DNA of 64,000 nucleotides from Phlegmacium glaucopus (lineage: Eukaryota > Basidiomycota > Agaricomycetes > Agaricales > Cortinariaceae): positions 1,616,570 to 1,680,569 of the forward strand of contig MU130378.1 of NCBI GenBank assembly GCA_015039465.1, given 5' to 3'. Both the position numbers and the translations under genes were made by a program. Of the stretch, positions 44,079-56,431 are shown in pieces. Within the stretch, counting starts at the first letter, position 1; each line of letters starts with the position of its first letter. The notes beneath the pieces were generated by a model. That model worked only from the letters and a program-made list of their open reading frames with translations. It searched no databases and was not told the origin of the DNA.

Positions 44079-46122
44079 TTAGACATCAGCCCATCCACCT
44101 TCATCGAGCTTATATGAGGCTTCACTTTCTGGGCGATCAGGACTATCAACTAGCTTCGCGACTCGTTCCTCGGCTCTCCCTATTTCGCAGAGGTTCAGTA
44201 ATACAACTCATTATATAGACATTTTCGGCATGGTACCTTTGCGAAGAAATAACCTAGTGGCAGAAGCATGGGAGAGAATATGACCTCCAATGGGTTTTAA
44301 CGCCCCTCCCGCAACAAATGTCATGGTCGCTCCTGGATCGGCTATATGTTGAGGCTGTTAAGTAGACCAAGAAACAATATACAACACTCGGCTCACATTG
44401 GACTTGGTTTGTTATTAGCACTGATATCTATAGAAACCAATTGTCAGTATGTAGCGAACACCCGACCTTCAGAGCAAATAATAAGACATTATACTCCTCA
44501 GAAAGCTTGGTCAATTTCGAAAGCATCTTTAGATATCAGTTAATAATTGCAGTCAAAGCGAAACGAAACGAAACGAGGGTACCTGTGCAAGCTGGAGGTG
44601 TCTTTGAATTAGATAACCACATGGCAGAGTATAAAATAGATGCCAACCTTCTGTTGGCGCTCGCTTAATTCCCCTCTGCCAGAGAAATCCACTCGAAACA
44701 AAGCCATGATGCTATCAATGATCTTTCGCATATAAGCACAAGAAGAGACGCAAAATTTGATAGCATACAAGCAGCTTAAAATCCTTGTCTTCGGCAAAGC
44801 GGAGGGAACATTCGTTGATAAGTTCCATCTACATGAATATTTAGGTTGCAAGCTTGCAAAAAGATAAGACGATACTATACCTGATGTTCGCTATTGAACG
44901 CTCGCGCTGAAATTTTGAATGAGTGGGATAGCCGGAGCCAAGTTAAATAACTCTTGCCATAGAGGATATTTTCCAAGGCCATATTCCCGTCAACCCCGAA
45001 ACGGTCTGCGATTGAGCGTATGCGGTCTGGACGAAAGGTTCCTACAAGGAGTTGTAGACCCTTGATACATGAACACAGGCGGCAATGAAAGTACCTTCCG
45101 TGTCGATATATGCAACCTTGCTCACGGCGATCGAATGAAGAGATAACGAATGAAAGAGATAGCCAGACTTACTTTTCCTGAAGCCCCGCCTAATTCAGGC
45201 GGAAGCTGCGCGACGACACTCATGGTATGAGCCAGCTGTGTTTTGCCAGTGCGGAACTCGCCATAAACTGCACGCTTCATTTTCATTGTAACGTTAATGG
45301 TAAAAATAGAGTGCGCACCTTCAGAGATAGACTGCGACATTAAACCACCTGCACACGAGTAAATATCTAGAATATACCGCAAGTGAAAGAGATTAGACCT
45401 CCTAGGATCCCGTCCACGGCTTTGCTACCTGTGCTGAGGATGTTTACTCGCTTACGCCTATCCTGTACCTCGACGCCAGTCGCAAAAGAGGATCCCTAAA
45501 TCTGATGTCAGTCATGTAGGGATACCAAATTCTTTGCAGGGGAAAATAGTGGAATACTGACGAGGATTTTAGTAGCCGCATCCTTATGGCCATCCATTTG
45601 AGAGATAGTATAGTAAGGGGAGTCAGATGGCTGCCTGACCTTGATTTTGTCTACTTTGGCTTCAGACATGCCCTTGAACTTGTATTTAGGAACGGGAAAA
45701 ACGGAGGATATATGCGCCCAAAAACCTTGATTTTGAGCATCTGACGTCGAGTCGTCATACTCACTCCGAAAACGGTGTTAATTGCGGCCGACTATCCGTG
45801 AACGTTGAGAGGCTTTCTAGGAACCGGTTTTTAAGAGAGGCACCTTGAGTTTTAGTATGTCCTGAACGTTGATGCCCTGAAATGCGAGGATCATGTGAGA
45901 AGTGCATATATGCGCAGCAGTGAAGGGAAGTCATGACACCATACATGTTGTTGGAGTTCATCTACGGTGTCGAAAAAAGGAGCCTTTGAAAGTCATCACT
46001 TTGGTCAACGAGATGTCGTTGTGTCAGGATGAACATACCTCCCCCTCTTCACCAGGAGGGCTTGGACTTGGAGCTCGAGAGGGTGCTGGGGAAGATTGAG
46101 AGAGTACTCGTCTAGGAGGCAT
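44079..46122 (-). CDS. DMC1: Meiotic recombinase Dmc1
   Basis: RecA-family strand-exchange protein acting in meiosis. The N-terminal exon is [28 protein letters not shown], followed by [10 protein letters not shown] and [11 protein letters not shown] (HhH-type domain). Later exons give [21 protein letters not shown], Walker [61 protein letters not shown], Walker [28 protein letters not shown], and [47 protein letters not shown]. The [16 protein letters not shown] wording marks Dmc1; Rad51 has a Tyr-Arg-Thr-Asp-Tyr version. The N-terminal extension is Ser/Pro rich. A dozen or so short exons. Confidence 0.92.
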
Positions 46123-46242
46123 ATCCGGGGAAAGTGAGGATTACAATTAGGTAGAGTTCACTGCAGAGCCAATAATTCATGAATAAATAGTTTCTGATAG
46201 CTGACCAATACAGGAACGGTAAATACTTAGCACCCTTCACAT

Positions 46243-47616
46243 TCAGTCAGCATCAACTACCATTCCCCCTCTTCCACGCCTGATCCTATCCTCTAAACCA
46301 CCCACACCTCCAAAGACTCGTTTCTGCTCCTGGCTTAGGAATCCAGACATGCCTTTCGACTTGGCTCTCGCTTGCTCGTCAGCCTCCAATTCAGCCTTTT
46401 CCTTCTCCAATAATGCTGCAAGTCGTTGTTGTCGGTCAGCGGACATAGCAGTCGCATTGTTTGCCATAGTTGCAAGTCGGGCGTTGCGTGCTTCAGCATC
46501 GTCACTAGATTGTGGACGTGGTGGAGATCGGTCAACGCGAACACGCTTGTGGACAGGACTTCTAAATCTAGGGCTTCGACTACGCGAACGTTTGTTATGA
46601 TCCGGGCTTCGCTGTCGCTCGTTTCTGTGCCCATCACTGGATCGAGGTAGAGGTTTGCGATAACGTTCTTCAAAACCAGTCTGGGGATATCGTATTGGGC
46701 TGCGACTTCTGCTGCGACCACGGTAGGGATCCGGACTGTACTGTCGAGGTCTTGAACTTTCATCGTCGTATCGACGAGGTAGCACGGGTGAGGGAGAACG
46801 AGAACGAGAAGACGAATAATAGCGCAGGCTTCGTGGACGGGACGAATAGTGGTGACGATCGGGTAACGGGGAACGGTCTCTATCTATCCTCGTATCTGAT
46901 GGACTGCGGGACCGAGGGTCTGTCTCTCGACGAAGCTTACGCTCACGTCTGAATCGCTTCCGCTCTTCCTTCTCACGTTTCTTGGCCTCCTTGTCTTTCC
47001 TCGGCTTTACCCCCAGATCTTTCTGCATTTTTGCCAAACGGAGGGGATTCGATAACAAAGCTTGGTACGCCGATTGTTCTTGCTGCTTGATTGCCAAAAG
47101 CGGATCTTCTCGTATCTTGGCGGCTATATCACGAGACGTATTGGCATTTTGCACTGCAATAAAACTTTTGTGGCTAGCGGCTAGCTGCAAGTTCCAATGT
47201 TAGACTTCAACATGTATAAGATTTGAGAACTCTCTCACCTTCGAGTTTTCGTCAGCTATAAGCATTTTGTCCACCCGTTTCTTTCCCAAGAGATAGTCTT
47301 CCAGATCGTTTGGATTTTGACTACTCCCTGTAGCAGGAGTAGCATACATCCATTCCAATTTCTCTGTTCGTTTCTTCCCTGTTTGCTCTTCCTGCAGACG
47401 TTGAAGTTCTTGAAGTTGTCGTTCCTCCTCCTTCTCTTTTCTCAACTGATCAAGTTTCTTCTTCTCTTCAAGCTGCAACGAGGGTTAATTCATGAGCAGT
47501 ATATAATCGATCAGACTTGGACTCACTGCTCGCTTTTCTTCCAACCACACCCGCTCCTGATTTTTCAGGAGCAGGGGATGCCACGACTTTTTCATATTCA
47601 AATCTCCGCCTCCCAT
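46243..47616 (-). CDS. CWC25: Pre-mRNA splicing factor Cwc25
   Basis: Step-one spliceosome factor that acts after Prp2 remodelling. The start [30 protein letters not shown] is the Cwf/Cwc N-terminal signature (CIR_N domain). A coiled-coil rich segment follows ([48 protein letters not shown]) and then [14 protein letters not shown]. The rest is a basic Arg/Ser-rich region (SRSRSPSP..., [12 protein letters not shown]) and a C-terminal block [56 protein letters not shown] typical of the family. Two introns. Divergent from the voltage-sensor-like gene. Confidence 0.93.
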
Positions 47617-47734
47617 CTTGGTATGATTCTTGGAGGGAAGTGAGCAAAAGCTAGGAGTACAACAGTGATGGTTGTTGGAGGTCGAGTCGGATGTGGCTGT
47701 GGTTCTATTTGGCTACCTTGATATGGCTGACTAT

Positions 47735-47740
47735 CACGTG
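47735..47740. promoter_or_regulatory. CACGTG E-box in the CWC25 / voltage-sensor divergent promoter
   Basis: ATCACGTGACT, containing the full palindrome TCACGTGA, lies in the 195-bp gap between two divergent starts. It matches the RTCACRTG Cbf1-type consensus and the context at 2984-2991 and 8644-8651. Confidence 0.45.
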
Positions 47741-47811
47741 ACTGATGACAATGGCGAATGGGCGTCCGTAGCAATACCCGCCATTTTGATGTCGACCCTT
47801 ATACACTCCTC

Positions 47812-48709
47812 ATGTCTCATTCAACAGCAGAAAACCGGGATCTCGAATATGGAGAGGAGACAGAGCCTTTAAACAGGGATACAGAAGGCTCTAATAATGC
47901 TCAGCAGCAACCTATGTAAATGGTATACCTGATGCTTAATCTGTCTATATTGACCTCAGGCTTCAGACCAACACGTTCAATATACGCCTTGAGCCGCGAA
48001 GAGATTACTCGAGGTCTCGCAAATCGCTTTGTTCACTCAAGAACGTACATTTTCCTCTACCTTATAATGGCAGCTTTATCTGTCACCACCATTGTGCTGA
48101 GTCTGACGGACGGGTGTCCTGGACTTGCATTCTATATACTTGAAGTCATCGTTAATACTTCAATGATTCTGGAAGTCGGAATTCGCTTTATTGCATTGGG
48201 AAAGGTCCGGTTTTTATTGCAAGCCTTGTAACTCTCAATTACTTATACTTTTGATAGCAATTCTGGAAATCGCCTTTCAATGTTGTGGATGTGATCCTCA
48301 CCCTGTTTTGCGCTCTGACCCTCTTGGTACTTGCTTTTGCTAAATGTGGATCTGGGAGTAAAGAAGAAGAAATATTCGACACTCTTTTACTCGTGGCGCG
48401 AAACGTGCTTCAGTTCGGCCGTTTGGCGTCTGTTATGCGACAGTAAGTTGGCAGAATGACAAGTGATTGAGGAAGCTCATTATGTTTAGGTCGGGACAAT
48501 CGATATTTTCAAGACCAAAGCCTATTGATATCAGTACGGCACGTCGAGCTCGATTCATCGATCTTGAGATTGAGCGGGAGGATGATAGCGACGATGAAAC
48601 TATTGTTCGCAACCCTATTTTGTTTGATGCAGGACGAGAGGCGGTACATAAGCCATTCACGGATATGCCTAGAGCTGAAGATGAGGATGTGTGGGCGAAC
48701 ATAGGCTGA
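47812..48709 (+). CDS. Small membrane protein with voltage-sensor-like domain
   Basis: Four exons give about 245 residues. The N-terminus is hydrophilic (MSHSTAENRDLEYGEETEPLNRD). After PTRSIYALSREEITRGLANRF come four predicted helices: SRTYIFLYLIMAALSVTTIVLSL; GLAFYILEVIVNTSMILEVGIRFIALG (acidic residues as in voltage-sensor S2); FNVVDVILTLFCALTLLVLAF (N-x-V-D as in S3); and EIFDTLLLVARNVLQFGRLASVMRQ with three Arg on one side (S4-like). The tail is acidic and cytosolic (IEREDDSDDETIV). No pore helices follow, so it looks like an isolated voltage-sensing domain. The Hv1 proton-channel S4 signature (RxWRxxR) is not seen. Function is not assigned. Confidence 0.8.
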
Positions 48710-48845
48710 TGATCTAATCGTTATTTATTTGGATGTACTATGTTATTTTCAAATAATCAGGTCTTTTCCCATGATGAGTAACATGTGTCCTTTCTTTTCC
48801 TACGTCGCTCTGTCCTTTTAGTTCACGCTCCTTTTAATTTGTATA

Positions 48846-51183
48846 ATGCCCTCAGATCCTTCCTCAAGAAATTGGTGGTCCCTCTCAAAATCTTCTAATC
48901 AACCCGATGTTCAAGAAAAGGCCTCACGTACCCTAAAACCTTCAGGGATTAGCTTCAATTCAATTGCTTCAGCTATTGGTTTAAAGTCCAAGAAACAACG
49001 TCCTTCTCTTGCCATCCAGGACCCTCCCCCAGCTCTCCTAGCGTCACCTTCAAGCTCAATTCTCCCAACTCCTGCCTGTACCACAAACTCCACTCACTCA
49101 AGGGTTGATTCAGCTGGGCCTTTAACTCCACTCGATTACCCACATGATGAATGCCAATCCTTGCTAACTTTATCCGACACTGATCCTTTCGCTGGACGAC
49201 CTCTAACTATTCCACCTGTGCCCCAAATTCCCTCAAAGGAGACTCCATTATCGGTTGACACTTCGGACGTCCACAGAATATCTTGTGGTTCCTCCTCCTC
49301 GTTTTCAACCCACCATACATGTGATGCGTCTGCCCTTTCGTCGAGTATGGGCCTGACAGAATCCCGGAGGTTGTTTAACAAGTGATTTTTTTTCTCTTTC
49401 CACACCGTCCATTTTTATTTATATACTCTCGTCTAGACGATCAATTCACAACCTACAATTTTCCCGGTCTTCCGGGGGCACAGATCCCTTGATTCGCTAT
49501 CCTTCTCTTTCATCATCCTTTAGTTCCAAGCGGCCAGGCTCCTCAACGGTTGTAGCCGGTGACCAAACTCATGCCTTGTCAAGGCCGAAGCTGCGTGCAA
49601 GGGGGATGACTGACGGTGGAGGTACTCAAAAGGCTGGGTTTTTCTCAGACGAGCGGCCAGCCTCAAAGAAGCTAACTCCAAAATCGTCCACATCAACTCT
49701 GTCTCCCGCAATATCTTCCACAGAACCTACTTCACCACAGGTTGTGGTTCGACAAGCATCTCTGTCTCGACTCTTTGTACCACCGTGTGCTCCTCCTTTG
49801 CACAGTCTTCCTGCAAGGCCTCATTCTCCAACGACGGTATCGTCCCCGATGCGAAAGCCAAATCGATTCGCTCGAACTGAGTCGATTTCTTCATCCCGCA
49901 TATCCCTTGTCTCCTCATCCTCTATTGACATGTTCCCGGCACCCTCTTATCCGTTGCAGGAAAAGAGGTCCTCCGAACGTAGTGTGTTGTCGCAGGATCA
50001 TGATCCCGAAATATCCTCCAGTCCCGCGAAGAGGGAGCCTAAAACAGCACCTAGTTCACCACGAGTATTGAAGAAAACGCTTTCCCACCAGTCACTTACT
50101 AGTAAACCAAATGTTTACCCGCCTACTCTGCCTAAGCTTCCTTCCGGCAAACAGAGAACTTTCCATCATCCTTATTCGTCTATGTCTCCCATTCCTGACC
50201 CAGGTGGTCAACCTAATTCTAATAATTCCCCGACATGTCCCTCTTCGACTGACTTGAGTCCCAAGGCAGCCACAGAACGAAGAACAAGCGGGAATGGTCC
50301 GGTATACCGGAAGAGATTGTTCTCGCATTCTAGTCCCACATCTCATTGCACCAACGCATCAGTAACAACGGAGGACGATGCTCAATCTCTTTTTAGTCTG
50401 CGTTCAGATCGCAGTTCCCATATCCTTCCATACAAGCCTTGGGCATCCCCACAAGCGGCACCGCAGTCATTATTGAGAGATGAAACTGGATCACCAGTGC
50501 CAAGCAGTCCTGCGCGGTCCACCTCAGAATACATGCCGCAGCCTATATTATCCGCTGCTGATGTAGCCAAGCTTGAGGCTAGTATCGAGAACTCGTCAGA
50601 TCGACTTACTAGGAGCAGAGCGTTCTCCCTTCTACCAGCATCAACTGCTGCTTTGGATCGGGAGGGCTTACATTTTATGCCAGTTGGCCTTTCACCGCCA
50701 CCAACTCCAAGGCCGCGCAGTAAACAAGGCGGCATGACAGCGAAATCACTTGCTGTCAAAAATCTAGCTTTTGATTCTCCAGCCCCATCTCGGGCTCGGA
50801 GTACTCCCCCTCTTACATATCCGCAAAACAACGACATTCCCGACAACGACTCTAGGAGTACGATAACGTATCAGCCATCTTCTTCCGAGTCGTCAACACA
50901 GCTGACAACCAGCCTGCCTCCGCCTCCGCGATCGCGGAAACGGTCTCAACCCGTTTCTCATTCAAGCACGGCGCCTTCGAATTCGTCTTCCGTTGCTAAA
51001 CGTTCTCGATCCGTATCTGCCGTAGAGAAAAATATGCACCGTCAGTCAAATATGAGAAAACCGTCATTTTTGGAAATCGACGACGATACAGATCAGGACG
51101 TTGATCTGTTTCCTGGAGAAGCGTCGACGGGAAGTTTCCTAGACTTGGCAAGAGAATCATTTGAAATTTCAAACCAGTGGTGA
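48846..51183 (+). CDS. Large Ser/Pro-rich disordered protein, function unknown
   Basis: Two exons joined by one intron of about 54 nt (RRLFNK-RSIHNLQFSRSSGGTDPL) give about 760 residues. Blocks that look conserved: NWWSLSKSSN, ISFNSIASAIGLKSKKQRPSLAIQDPPPA, SDTDPFAGRPLTIPPVP near the start, VVVRQASLSRLFVPPCAPPLHSLPARP mid-protein, SAADVAKLEASIENSSDRLTRSRAFSLLP, and GLSPPPTPRPRSKQGG further on, then FLDLARESFEISNQW at the end. Many SP sites and basic RSxS patches suggest multisite phosphorylation. DPFAGRP could be an EH- or adaptor-binding DPF motif. The stop-free length and in-frame splice make it a real gene. No family recognised. Confidence 0.75.
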
Positions 51184-51439
51184 CCCATGAAATTTCTTTC
51201 TCATTTTCCCATCCCCTGCTCTATTACACAGGACTTATACCTCTTCTTTTCCCTTCCATTCCTTTGAATAGCACCTGTTCCTTCAGCAGCATCCTGCATT
51301 GTATTATCGGTTCCCATACTTTATTTCCATATTTACAGTACTATGCCTATCATCTCTGACGTCCTGGACATTGCTTTCACATTCCTTACCTCGTAAGATT
51401 TCTTATTCATTACATGCATATATACATAGTTTAACAACC

Positions 51440-54400
51440 TCAGTCCGTCTCCTCTGTGTGATAGCCAGCACGTCTCATCGCGCCTAATCGATGCCGAGCT
51501 GCACCCAACTCCTTCTCAAACTTGAGAATTTCAACCTGCTGTTCCATTTCCCGAGTCTTGAATTCCAAAACAGCCATGTTCTTGTAATCAACGTCCTCCT
51601 CCACCGTTTGTCGCGCAGATACAGCTTTGACTTGACGGACAAGGGCTTTGCATGCTAGTGTGACAGCTTTAGCGGCGGTTTCCAAGCGTTCTTGCGTCTT
51701 CGACATGAGATTTGCCTTCACTCGAGAGGCGGCTACGAGCTGAGCCGTGGCGCCAGCTACTTCATTTGAGGCGACGATAAGTTGCTCAAGAGAGTGCGTG
51801 CCAGACAGGACACCGTCAGCACTCTCAATGAGAAGATTGGTGGCGAACGCAACGGCTTTAGCTGCAGAAATAAGACCTTCCGTCCATCTATTGTTCCGTT
51901 TGTAGAATTGTTGAGTTGAGCTGGATCCCCTGCCCTGTGCAACAATTTCTTGTTGAGAGTCGGTGGCAGCTTTGATCAGGCGAGAAATGGCGTTCGTAAT
52001 GGCCATAGCTGACGACAAAATGGAGTCGTGCACTTGTAGGTCAATGGCGCTATAGCGAGAAGCATCACGTGGGCGAGATATGAGTTGCTGCAGTCTCTCT
52101 GTCGCAGTCTCTATGGCTCGTGCAGCACTTAACATCTCTTGTTCAACGATATCTCCGATGTCGCCATTTGCGCGAGCTAATGCACCAGCCTTGGCTCCCT
52201 TGGGTACAAGGCCATCAACAACCTCCGAGAGTTTAGTAAGTGCCGTACGGGCCTGACTGTTGTTTCGCAAGGCCACCTCCTTGCGTTGAGATGGTTGAAG
52301 AAGATCCAATTTGTAGGACTGTAAATTTTCGAAGAATCGTAAGCCGACGTCTCCAGCAGATTTGGCAACGTTGATAATCTTGTCCGACGCGTCATCGTCA
52401 CTTGCCAGACGTGTGATACCTTTCGTGTTGATAAGAACATCGGAAAGAGATTGGGCAAATTCGTTCGCGGATTTAATGACTTCGACGTGGTCACCGCCAA
52501 CTTCGCCACTTAAGTATAGGTTATAGATGGTTGCGAACTCTGTGGCGTTGTTTAGAGATTTCTCGATCATAGAAAGCGTGTATTCAGGAGTCGAGTTGAG
52601 ATTACCCGCTTGCGTAGGTGATTCCAACTCGTAGATGGAATCGTCCACCTTGTGCACACAAGCCTGTAGGATGGAATCTAATGGAAATATGTTTACCACA
52701 AGACAGTAAAATAGCGCATGGGTTTCTCACCAATAATTTGATTCAACTTTTTGCGATTGTCCAGAATCAAAGTATCGATTTGGGCATTCGCCGTATCATC
52801 CGCCAGACCTTGGTTCTGCAGACAATGAATGAGATCTTTCTTGTTGTGTCAAATGTCAGCTATACCTGTTGTGCTTCTGACAATTGCTCAATCGTGTTAT
52901 CCATGGCTGCTTGTAAAATCATAATTTCTTGATCCTTGTCCTCTTGCAGTCTTTCTATGTCACCCGATGCATTGTTGAGTTTGGAAAGTAGTTCGTCAAT
53001 CTGTAGCTGTTTTGCCTGGTCCAGGACAGTCAGTACTGTACTGTACCAAAGTTAGTTGTATTCCACGTACTCTGAGTGAATCCTCCAGTTCTGACAGTTG
53101 TCGATTGTATTTTGACATGACGGTGGACACTTCAGAGCTCTTGGAACGTGACGCATCCTCTGCCCGTTCATTTGAGAAAGCAAGTTCACGACGAATACGA
53201 TCAATTTCTTCCTTGTGAGAGGACTTCTGCCTATCAATGTCAAAGCGTGCTCGATCACGCTCACGGAGCATGTCTGCTAGTTCCAGATTCTTTGCTTTCA
53301 AATCTCGTTCCATTCTCTCCATACGGTCGACAGCTTCTTGGGCGGAATTCGCTTTAAGCTGCATTTGTTTGAACTTTGAAAGCATGTCTAGGTGTTCTGT
53401 GCGGAGCTGGCTATAAAGTTTTGCTAAAGCTTCGTATTTATTGCGCCAGAGCGTCACTTGATCTTGCAGTTGCTTGATCAGTTCATCTTTAGTTGCCATT
53501 TGGGAATTGATGTTGGCGTTGACTCCCGCCAATTCTGCCTCGAGAGCTTTGACCCGCTAATCACATGTGAGATATAAGATGGAAATTTAAAACCATAGGT
53601 ATTTACGCGATCATATTGTTCCAAGAAGATCTGGTCTCGCTGAAAGTGTCCTCTCAGGTTGAGTATTTCTTGTTCGAGCTCACTTTGTTGACGGGCAGCT
53701 TGACTGTTGTACATTGCCTGTTGCTCTGCAAGTTGTGCCTGAGCGATTCTTTGTGCTTCAGCCTGTTCCCGCTGCCTTTGATCAAATTCTTGCTGTTGTT
53801 GTTGCTCCAACTCAAAACGACGCCGTTCTTCTGCCTCACGTTGGGCTTGTAAAGCTGCTTGCTTGTCTTCGTATTGCTTTAGCATTCGGGCTTGTTCGTC
53901 AATTTCCGCCGCGCTGGGAGATGGCGTAGTCGGAGGTGGAGTCTTTACAGTTTTCGGACGGGCTGGAAGATCGGGGGCATCGCCTGAATCCAGGAGGTTT
54001 GGAGGCTCCTGGATATAGCGTAAATAATTTGAAATTTTACAAACAGAAAATGTTGCATACGTGACCAAGTTTTGGAACGTTGATGAGACCAGTCAGATAC
54101 TTGAGATTTGAGCATTCGTAGTAGAATTTCCGAAGGTTATAATGCTGAGATGTAAACCGTTCTTTCAACGGTTCTAATACATCGACGTCGTTAGTCCCTA
54201 AACATTAGCATTTAGTCAACCTACTCCAACAATCAAAGACAAAATTACAGCTTACTTCTATACATGGCTCGGAGCATGCTTGTAATGAAACGATATATCC
54301 CCCAACTTTCCTTTACAAGAGGTACCAACGCAGATATACGACATTCATTGTTAGTAGAATGTCGAAAATGCGAAAAGATAGTTTTCTGGAAGGATTCAAT

Positions 54401-55214
54401 TTGATCTTGAAGTCCCATGAGTTCCGATATCGTTTCATAACTAAAAAAGATGGGTTTGGTACCAAACTAGGATAAGCACAGACATACCCTTCATTAGGAT
54501 CATCTATTCCCTTCAAGGTCACATATTCTTCATATTCGAATAAACCATTGAATTCTGGACGGAGACGATGAAATCTCAATTTGGTCAAAATGAATTGAAC
54601 GTAAGTTTTGATGAGAGGAGTGTATCCTTGTGACAATGAATATCTTATCCAGACCAATGCTACCTGACACATACCTCTTTGGCTATCTGTGCCGACCGTC
54701 CTTGCGCATGTCTCAAGCCAAGCAGTCTGACCGTGGGCTTCTTTCAGAGTCTGATCATCGAGGATAAGACAATAACCTAGAACCTTTCTTGTATAACTTA
54801 CCACTGGATGGCCTTCCTGCAAGACCTTGTGTACTGTGATGAGAGCTTTGAAAGTTTGAACTTCGTCAGCCAGGATAGGTTGCACCCGTAAACCATTCCA
54901 GAAAGATATTGAAGAATGATAATCCCAGGTATAAACGATACATTCTAAATGGGTGATTAGCATCGTGAATGGTATGAACGGGTATTGACGAACTCCTAAC
55001 ATGCTTCTGCTTTGGCGCAGATTCTTCAGGACTTGTCGCTTTCTTGATATTGATCACAAGTTCGTTCTCGGCTCTGTCTTTATCCACAGGTCGTGTTGGA
55101 TAGTGAATCTCTTCATCCACATCGAAATCGCCCCGGCGCGTGCGACTGCCCCCAAACCTAGAAACCACAAGTCAGTAAATACAATGATCCAGCTTGAATG
55201 GATGAGGCGTACAT
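51440..55214 (-). CDS. SLA2: Sla2/End4 endocytic adaptor (HIP1R-like)
   Basis: Links the endocytic coat and plasma membrane to actin. ANTH domain: KATSPEESAPKQKHVR-KCIVYTWDYHSSISFWNGLRVQPILADEVQTFKALITVHKVLQEGHP, HGQTAWLETCARTVG, and FEYEEYVTLKGIDDPNEGY. A Pro-rich link is followed by a Gln/Glu-rich coiled coil (DEQARMLKQYEDKQAALQAQREAEERRRFELEQQQQQ). The C-terminal THATCH/I-LWEQ domain contains STPEYTLSMIEKSLNNATEFATIY, AANEVAGATAQLVAASRVKANLMSKTQERLETAAKAVTLACKALVRQ, and ends GYHTEETD. About nine introns. The only in-frame ATG before FGGSRTRRGDFDVDEE is formed by AT (55213-55214) plus G (55157) across a 55-nt intron, so the start codon itself appears split. Confidence 0.92.
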
Positions 55215-55399
55215 AATTTCAGGACTAATGGATGGATTCGTTGGAATTCAGCTGCAGGCCTGTTCAGAGAGAAAATGCACAGCAAAGGCGCAGTTAGTAA
55301 TAGTAATACTAGTTGTCGCCGAGGCATAATGGACTTTGATCATGTTTGCTTTGGAAGGCAAAGGCGCTCAAGCCAGCGACATGATACCCACCAGCACTC

Positions 55400-56431
55400 A
55401 TGTTCTTTCGTACTACCATCTCGGGGTGGGCCCAAACGTCTCGAAGATGTCTGCACGGCTCTGCACGGCTTACTTTCTGGTTTTTAGACCCATCAAAGAA
55501 GTCTGTTCCAACAATCTACAAGGCGCGACAAGAACGATGGCTGACCCCAACCATGGTTCTTCTTGGCATTATGCCAATATTCACGTTCGCTCTCGGCACT
55601 TGGCAATTAAAACGTCTCAAGTGGAAGATAAATCTTATTGACGAACTGGAAGAAAAGTTGCACTCCCAACCACTACAATTGCCACCTTCCATCAAGTTCA
55701 GCACATTTCTTCCTCAATCAAATGCCAGTTGACTGAAGTTAATCAGTCTCGCAGCTATACCTGAATTCGTTTATCGCAGGGTTTTGATCCGAGGGAGGTG
55801 GGATTACGCTCACACCATGCTACTCTCACCACGAGTACGTGAAGGAGTACACGGAGTTCATGTGGTAACGCCCCTCATCCGTGAAAATGGCTCGACTATC
55901 CTTGTAGATCGTGGTTTTGTATCTCGAGAATTTGCCTCGTCAATAGACTCAAACCCATATGAAGGGGAAGTAGAAGTGCTTGGCATGCTTCGAACATCGC
56001 AACCTCGGAATCGGTTCACTCCTGATAATGAACCATCTGAAGGTCAATGGTATTGGACTGATGTCAAAAAGATGGCGGAATCGGCTGGTGGAGAACAGGC
56101 GAATGTACAGCCAGTGTTCGTAGAACAGATATTCGGTAAGTCCTTGATCTCTCACATTCATCTGTTCTCACTCTCAGCTAAGAGGGACACGCTGGGGAGG
56201 CTGGAACTAGGCTTGGAAAGGGCATTCCAATTGGACGTGCTTCCACCGTTGACTTGAGGAATTCTCACCTGTCATATGTGATAACTTGGTAAAGAGTAAA
56301 AGCCCTTTGACATTATCGGTTTTGATGATTGGTTTAGGTATGCTCTATCTGGACTGACTGGATTCATGTTCACGCGTCTCCTAATGAAAAAGAGGATGTC
56401 TCCGGGCAGGCGATTACCTCGCTTTGGCTAA
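55400..56431 (+). CDS. SHY1: Shy1/SURF1 cytochrome c oxidase assembly factor
   Basis: Mitochondrial inner-membrane protein that helps build the heme centre of Cox1. The N-terminus MFFRTTISGWAQTSRRCLHGSARLTFWF is a basic, amphipathic import leader. RWLTPTMVLLGIMPIFTFALGTWQLKRLKWKINLIDELEEKL contains the first membrane helix and the SURF1 GTWQ signature. Then come EFVYRRVLIRGRWDYAHTMLLSPR, GVHVVTPLIRENGSTILVDRGFV, and the last exon YALSGLTGFMFTRLLMKKRM with the second helix. Ends LPRFG. Three introns. It starts about 185 bp from the divergent SLA2 gene. Confidence 0.92.

Noticed and set aside
44079..46122. Calling the recombinase Rad51
   Set aside because: The Walker B region reads [19 protein letters not shown], which is the Dmc1 form and not the Rad51 form.
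50382..50846. 154-codon open frame on - opposite the Ser/Pro-rich gene
   Set aside because: Antisense shadow of a long biased-composition exon.
55260..55345. Possible signal-peptide exon (MPRRQLVLLLLTAPLLCIF) upstream of SLA2
   Set aside because: It is on the SLA2 strand but joins no frame leading into the ANTH domain and soon meets a stop; SLA2 is cytosolic, so a signal peptide would be wrong.
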